From an uncultured Clostridia bacterium (GTDB lineage Bacteria; Bacillota; Clostridia; Oscillospirales; Acutalibacteraceae), in contig CALAUI010000025.1 in the NCBI GenBank assembly GCA_937892115.1, positions 93,097 through 157,096 on the forward strand: a stretch of 64,000 bases of DNA. The letters are read 5' to 3'. A program made the position numbers and the translations under genes. This document shows, piece after piece, positions 59,998 through 64,000 of this stretch. Every line of letters starts with the position of its first letter. Position 1 is the first letter of the stretch. The notes below the pieces were generated by a model. It did not search any database. It was not told the origin of the DNA and worked only from the letters and a program-made list of their open reading frames with translations.

Positions 59998-62031
59998 TCA
60001 GTAAAGCTTTGCGCCTGCGGGAATGTGATTGTCTACCATGAGCAGATGGAGTTTTTCTTCTCCTTCTTCCTCATGGACGGCACTCAGAAGCATACCGCAG
60101 GAATCGATGCCCATCATTGCTCTGGGGGGAAGATTTACTATTGCAATGAGTGTCTTGCCTACAAGCTCTTCGGGTTCATAGAATTTATGAATACCGCTGA
60201 GTATCGTTCTGTCCGTTCCGGTACCGTCGTCAAGCGTGAACTGAAGGAGCTTATTGCTCTTCTTTACAGCTTCGCAGGCCTTGACCTTTACCGCACGGAA
60301 ATCGGATTTCGAGAATGTATCGAAATCAACCGCATCCTCAAAGAGCGGCTCGATAACAACCTTTGAGAAATCAATGACCTCGGGCTTTTCTTCGGCTGCT
60401 TCCTCCTTCTTGCCCGATGCGTCAAGCGACTTCATTGTGGGGAAAAGAAGGACGTCTCTGATTGCCTGGGAATCGGTAAGGAGCATTACCATTCTGTCAA
60501 TGCCGTAACCGATACCGCCTGTGGGAGGCATACCGTATTCGAGAGCCATAAGGAAGTCTTCGTCTGTGGTGTTGGCTTCCTCGTCACCTTGGGAAAGGAG
60601 TATTTCCTGGGCTCTGAAACGCTCTCTCTGGTCGATGGGGTCATTCAGCTCGGAGTAGGCGTTTGCCATTTCCCAGCCGTTCATGAAGAACTCGAATCTC
60701 TCTACGTATTCGGGATTTTCGGGCTTCTTCTTTGTAAGGGGAGAAATTTCGATGGGGTGGTCCATGATGAAAGTGGGCTGGATAAGATGCTCCTCAACGA
60801 ATTCCTCAAAGAAGAGATTGAGAATATCGCCCTTTGCATGGCGTTCCTCATACTCTACGTGATGCTCGTCTGCGACCTTTCTTGCCTCTTCAAGATTATG
60901 GATATCGTTCCAGTCAACACCGGCATATTTTTTGACGGCGTCAATCATCGTGAGTCTTTCAAAGGGCTTGCCTAAATCCATTTCAATGCCGTTGTAAGAG
61001 ATTTTTGTGCTGCCTACGACCGTTTCGGCAAGGTGTCTGTAAAGATTTTCGGTAAGGTCCATCATACCGTGATAATCGGTATACGCCTGGTAGAGCTCCA
61101 TCAGAGTGAATTCGGGGTTGTGTCTTGTATCAACGCCCTCGTTTCTGAATACTCTGCCGATTTCGTAAACCTTCTCGAAACCGCCTACGATAAGTCTCTT
61201 GAGGTAAAGCTCGAGTGAAATACGCAGCTTTACGTCCTCGTTGAGAGCATTGAAATGGGTTTCAAAGGGTCTTGCGGAAGCACCGCCGGCATTGGGAACG
61301 AGCTGGGGCGTTTCAACCTCCATAAAGCCCTGCGCGTCAAGATACTTTCTGATTTCGCTGATTATTTTTGAACGCTTGAAGAAGGTATCTCTTACCTCGG
61401 GATTCATAATGAGGTCAAGATAACGTCTTCTGTAACGGGTATCCGTATCGGTAATTCCGTGGAATTTCTCGGGCAGGGGAAGAAGTGACTTTGAAAGGAG
61501 AGTCATTTCGGAAGCGTGGATTGAAATCTCACCGGTCTTCGTCCTGAAAGCATAACCCTTTACGCCGAAAATGTCACCGATATCGGATTTCTTGAATGCG
61601 GCGTATGATTCCTCACCGAGTGAATCCTTTGAAACGTAAACCTGGATATTGTCGTTGCGGTCACGAAGGTTGCAGAATGATGCTTTACCCATAACACGCT
61701 TGAACATCATACGTCCGGCAATGCTGACGCTGATGGGGCTTGCATCCATAATTGCTCTGCGCTCGTTATAGTCATCGTTTACCGCCTGCCTTGCTTCGGC
61801 TTCGTCCATACCGTCCGTGCTGACGGGCTGTCTGCCTGCAAGAAGCTCCGCTTCGTGGGCAATGTATAACGCCTTGACTTCATCCGCGTGATGAGTCTGG
61901 TTGAATTTGGTAATAATAAAGGGGTCGTTTCCCGCATCCTGAAGAGCCGTCAGCTTGTCAACTCTTATCTGACGCAGGGAGTTAACGTCCTGCTCCCCGT
62001 TAACGGGTGCAGTGACCTTTTCGTCTGCCAT
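59998..62031 (-). CDS. lysS: Lysyl-tRNA synthetase (class II) with C-terminal tRNA-binding domain
   Basis: Charges tRNA-Lys. 677 aa, longer than the roughly 490-500-aa standard form. Domains: N-terminal OB anticodon-binding domain (about 85-185, with GRMMFKRVMGKASFCNLRD), class II catalytic core with motif 1 ARPFETHF region, motif 2 FRNEGVDTRHNPEFTLMELYQAY (about 295-317) and motif 3 GIGYGIDRMVMLLT (about 516-529), a Glu/Lys-rich linker (about 555-580), then a second OB fold (about 585-677, with FSKSDFRAVKV, GTDRTILSGIHKFYEPEELVGK and RAMMGIDSCGMLLSA) like the C-terminal tRNA-binding domain of MetRS and Trbp111. RBS AAGGAG. Two bases separate it from greA. Confidence 0.96.
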   Translation of the reverse strand: MADEKVTAPVNGEQDVNSLRQIRVDKLTALQDAGNDPFIITKFNQTHHADEVKALYIAHEAELLAGRQPVSTDGMDEAEARQAVNDDYNERRAIMDASPISVSIAGRMMFKRVMGKASFCNLRDRNDNIQVYVSKDSLGEESYAAFKKSDIGDIFGVKGYAFRTKTGEISIHASEMTLLSKSLLPLPEKFHGITDTDTRYRRRYLDLIMNPEVRDTFFKRSKIISEIRKYLDAQGFMEVETPQLVPNAGGASARPFETHFNALNEDVKLRISLELYLKRLIVGGFEKVYEIGRVFRNEGVDTRHNPEFTLMELYQAYTDYHGMMDLTENLYRHLAETVVGSTKISYNGIEMDLGKPFERLTMIDAVKKYAGVDWNDIHNLEEARKVADEHHVEYEERHAKGDILNLFFEEFVEEHLIQPTFIMDHPIEISPLTKKKPENPEYVERFEFFMNGWEMANAYSELNDPIDQRERFRAQEILLSQGDEEANTTDEDFLMALEYGMPPTGGIGYGIDRMVMLLTDSQAIRDVLLFPTMKSLDASGKKEEAAEEKPEVIDFSKVVIEPLFEDAVDFDTFSKSDFRAVKVKACEAVKKSNKLLQFTLDDGTGTDRTILSGIHKFYEPEELVGKTLIAIVNLPPRAMMGIDSCGMLLSAVHEEEGEEKLHLLMVDNHIPAGAKLY

Positions 62032-62033
62032 AA

Positions 62034-62507
62034 TCAGTTCTCCTTGTTGTATTCTGTTGAAATGACCTTCATGCTGATTACCGCGCCCGAGGGAACGGTT
62101 ACGTCGATAACGTCGCCTGCTTTTTTACCGAGAAGTGCGGAACCGACGGGGGAGTCGTCACTTACTGCGATTGTGTCCTCAAGGTCTGTTGAAGAACCGA
62201 TAAAGCATTTCATGATTTCACCGTCATCGTCAAGGGTAACGATTGAGCCGATGTGAACAACACCCTGCTCAAAAAAGTTATCGTCAACGACCTCAACCGT
62301 GTCAAGCTCAAGCTCTAACTGAGCAATATTTTCTTCAAGTCTTGCCTGGTCGTTTCTTGCTTCATCATATTCGGCATTTTCCGAAAGGTCGCCGTGTGAA
62401 CGTGCTTCTTCAAGCTTCTGGGCGATATCTTCTCTTCCTTCCTTCTTGAGGTAAGCAAGTTCCTTCTGAAGTTTTTCAAACTCACTGCGGGTAATCTGTT
62501 TAGCCAT
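62034..62507 (-). CDS. greA: Transcription elongation factor GreA
   Basis: Rescues backtracked RNA polymerase by stimulating transcript cleavage. 157 aa from ATG 62507 (AAAGGAG ahead; ATG two codons earlier rejected as too close). Seen: N-terminal coiled coil (about 1-75) with the acidic tip GDLSENAEYDEAR (about 39-51), and the C-terminal FKBP-like domain with GSIVTLDDD and SPVGSALLGKKAGDVI. First gene of the long cluster; its promoter is 62552-62580. Confidence 0.96.
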   Translation of the reverse strand: MAKQITRSEFEKLQKELAYLKKEGREDIAQKLEEARSHGDLSENAEYDEARNDQARLEENIAQLELELDTVEVVDDNFFEQGVVHIGSIVTLDDDGEIMKCFIGSSTDLEDTIAVSDDSPVGSALLGKKAGDVIDVTVPSGAVISMKVISTEYNKEN

Positions 62508-62551
62508 AATCAAATCTCCTTTAAGAGTAATTTCAAAAAATAAATCACTAT

Positions 62552-62580
62552 ATTATATATAAAATCAACTAAAAAGTCAA
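62552..62580 (-). promoter_or_regulatory. Promoter of the greA-lysS cluster
   Basis: Minus strand TTGACT (62575-62580), 17-base spacer, TATAAT (62552-62557). It drives greA, lysS and probably the wall-polymer genes behind them. Confidence 0.78.
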
Positions 62581-62589
62581 TATATAAAA

Positions 62590-62615
62590 ATCAGGTGAGC
62601 ATTGCTCACCCGATT
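62590..62615 (-). terminator. Terminator of the RsuA-family gene
   Basis: Stem GGGTGAGC / GCTCACCT with flanking ATC/GAT pairs, a three-base loop, then TTTTTAT on the minus strand. It is separate from the greA promoter, which starts below it. Confidence 0.85.
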
Positions 62616-62618
62616 TGA

Positions 62619-63350
62619 TTATATACTGCTGTCGTCATTGAATACCATCTGCAGTTCTTCCTGCGTGATTTCGCGGCATTCTCCTCTTTGCAGGGAGGTG
62701 TCAAGCTTCAGGTCACCGACCCGTACCCTGTCAAGCCGTTCAACATGATTTTCCACGGCACACATCATTCTCTTTACCTGATGATATTTGCCCTCGCGTA
62801 TTTTGATTTCCGCAAAGGGAAGACCGTTTTCCTCATAATATTTAATCTTTGCCGGCAGACATTGAGTGCCGTCGTCAAGCAGGATTCCTTCTTCCAGAGC
62901 TTTTACCGCATCGTCGGACAGAGGCCTTGCGAGCTGAGCGATATAGGTCTTGTATACGTGGTGTGAGGGCGACATTATTTTGTGGCAGAATTCACCGTCA
63001 TCCGTTATAAGAAGCAGTCCCGTGGTGTCTCTGTCAAGTCGTCCGCAGGGAAAAAGCGAACGTCTTGCAAGCTCCGGCGGAACAAGGTCGATGACCGTTT
63101 CCTTGCGCGGATCCTCCGTAGCCGTGATTACGCCCTGCGGCTTGTTCATCATAATGTAGATATGGTCTTTGAGGCAGAAGGTATGCCCCTGCACCGTTAC
63201 GGTATCGCAGGCAGAATCCACCAGCTCCTCAGCGCGGTAAATCATATTGCCGTTAACGGATACGACACCGTCCTTGATGAGCTGTCTTGCTTCCTTGCGG
63301 GTAACGTTGCAGTTCAGGGCTATTAACTTGTCAATCCGTTTAAGCGACAT
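62619..63350 (-). CDS. RsuA-family 16S rRNA pseudouridine synthase
   Basis: Isomerises a uridine of rRNA to pseudouridine; RsuA-type enzymes modify U516 of 16S rRNA. 243 aa from ATG 63350, with AAGGTGG five bases before it; a GTG three codons upstream lies inside the RBS. Seen: N-terminal S4 domain (about 1-60, with RKEARQLIKDGVVSVNG) and the catalytic GRLDRDTTGLLLITDDG (about 98-114, nucleophile Asp in RLDRDT), then KTYIAQLARPL and GKYHQVKRMM, which are motifs of the family. It follows gap by about 70 bases. Confidence 0.92.
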   Translation of the reverse strand: MSLKRIDKLIALNCNVTRKEARQLIKDGVVSVNGNMIYRAEELVDSACDTVTVQGHTFCLKDHIYIMMNKPQGVITATEDPRKETVIDLVPPELARRSLFPCGRLDRDTTGLLLITDDGEFCHKIMSPSHHVYKTYIAQLARPLSDDAVKALEEGILLDDGTQCLPAKIKYYEENGLPFAEIKIREGKYHQVKRMMCAVENHVERLDRVRVGDLKLDTSLQRGECREITQEELQMVFNDDSSI

Positions 63351-63375
63351 ATTATCCACCTTGCTGTTAAACTAA

Positions 63376-63402
63376 ATGAGGTCGGTAAGAGACCGACCTC
63401 AT
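63376..63402 (-). terminator. Stem-loop after gap
   Basis: Perfect 11-bp stem ATGAGGTCGGT / ACCGACCTCAT (63376-63386 and 63392-63402), five-base loop, followed on the minus strand by the weak T tract TTTAGTTT. Confidence 0.72.
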
Positions 63403-63419
63403 CGTTGAATTTCAGTTAC

Positions 63420-64000
63420 TTATGCAAGCTCTGCGAAGTACTTGATTGTACGAACCATCTGGCTTGTGTAGCTGTTCTCGTTGTCATACCATGAAACGAC
63501 CTGAACCTCATAGAGGTCATCGGCGATCTTGCTGACCATTGTCTGGGTAGCATCAAAGAGTGAGCCGAACTTCATACCGATAACGTCGGATGAAACGATG
63601 GGATCCTCGTTGTAGCCGAAGGACTCGGAAGCAGCTGCCTTCATAGCGGCATTGATGCCTTCCTTGGTAACGTCTGCACCCTTAACAACAGCTGTAAGGA
63701 TTGTGGTTGAACCTGTGGGAACGGGAACTCTCTGTGCGGAGCCGATAAGCTTGCCGTTGAGCTCGGGGATAACAAGACCGATTGCCTTTGCAGCGCCTGT
63801 TGAGTTGGGAACGATATTTGCAGCGCCTGCTCTTGCTCTTCTGAGGTCACCCTTTCTGTGAGGACCGTCAAGAATCATCTGGTCGCCTGTGTAAGCATGG
63901 ATTGTGCTCATGATACCGCTCTGAATGGGAGCGTAATCATTGAGTGCCTTAGCCATGGGAGCGAGGCAGTTTGTTGTGCAGGAAGCAGCGGAGATGATCT
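63420..64000 (-). CDS. gap: Glyceraldehyde-3-phosphate dehydrogenase, 3' part
   Basis: Glycolytic enzyme that oxidises glyceraldehyde-3-phosphate with NAD. The frame runs off the window end, so the start lies outside and about 193 codons are visible. Seen: the active-site SAASCTTNCLAP right at the window edge (catalytic Cys), DGPHRKGDLRRARAGAANIVPNSTGAAKAIGLV, the phosphate-binding loop RVPVPTGS, and the C-terminal SWYDNENSYTSQMVRTIKYFAELA. Type I GAPDH; isoform cannot be told. Confidence 0.97.
   Translation of the reverse strand, partial: IISAASCTTNCLAPMAKALNDYAPIQSGIMSTIHAYTGDQMILDGPHRKGDLRRARAGAANIVPNSTGAAKAIGLVIPELNGKLIGSAQRVPVPTGSTTILTAVVKGADVTKEGINAAMKAAASESFGYNEDPIVSSDVIGMKFGSLFDATQTMVSKIADDLYEVQVVSWYDNENSYTSQMVRTIKYFAELA

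Noticed and set aside
1..64000. CRISPR array, phage or conjugative element
   Set aside because: No repeat-spacer periodicity, integrase, terminase, portal or relaxase was seen anywhere; the two-copy repeat behind tRNA-Leu has no regular spacer.

Overview
The window is a stretch of chromosome from an anaerobic, low-to-medium GC Gram-positive bacterium of the class Clostridia, most likely an uncultured gut Oscillospiraceae/Ruminococcaceae-type organism. The grounds are RNase Y with YmdB, a T-box leader on thrS, the CtsR-McsA-McsB stress module, AddAB instead of RecBCD, a one-piece pyruvate:ferredoxin oxidoreductase, teichoic-acid genes of the Tar/Tag type, and an NHLP-type peptide exporter. Genus and species cannot be read from the sequence. 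No phage, insertion sequence, CRISPR array or rRNA operon was seen.

Layout. 1-5.7 kb (+): 3' end of tyrS, a Cof-type HAD phosphatase, an alpha/beta hydrolase, then a GxGYxYP putative glycoside hydrolase and an MFS carrier. 5.7-8.9 kb (-): TtcA-like enzyme, ymdB and rny. 8.9-15 kb (+): threonine T-box, thrS and nifJ, with the nifJ promoter overlapping the thrS terminator hairpin. 15-18.9 kb (-): rarA, a secreted metallophosphoesterase, a DUF1292 gene, a 6S RNA that I infer from its fold, and an unknown protein with a TTG start. 19-22.3 kb (+): ctsR-mcsA-mcsB behind three CtsR operators, then a membrane metallophosphoesterase. 22.4-27.9 kb (-): a secreted metallophosphoesterase, phosphoglucomutase, a two-TM protein, another metallophosphoesterase and a GH16 enzyme. 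28-32.1 kb (+): a membrane-anchored repeat protein and a long ileS. 32.3-35.1 kb (-): an AT-rich APH-fold kinase (probable acquisition), ispE and rfbD. 35.2-39.1 kb (+): an M23/G5 wall peptidase, an MBL-fold hydrolase, tRNA-Leu(UAA) and a tandemly repeated non-coding segment.

39.2-44.9 kb (-) is the most distinctive part: a mini-HlyD adaptor, an ABC exporter with a C39 leader peptidase, a second NHLP-type ABC transporter, a sigma-70-like factor, and a small cysteine-free peptide with a leader-like N-terminus. It looks like a self-contained peptide maturation/export system with no recognisable modifying enzyme. 45.1-53.7 kb (-): addB-addA, a lipid kinase and small proteins. 54-62.5 kb (-): a long collinear cluster from greA and lysS (fused to a tRNA-binding domain) through two glycosyltransferases and the TagGH exporter to tarI, tarJ and a TagF-like polymerase, tying wall-polymer synthesis to translation genes. 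62.6-64 kb (-): an RsuA-family pseudouridine synthase and the 3' part of gap.

Promoters read by eye are very uniform: TTGACA-like, a 17-base spacer (16 for the NHLP locus), then TATAAT, TAATAT or TAAAAT.
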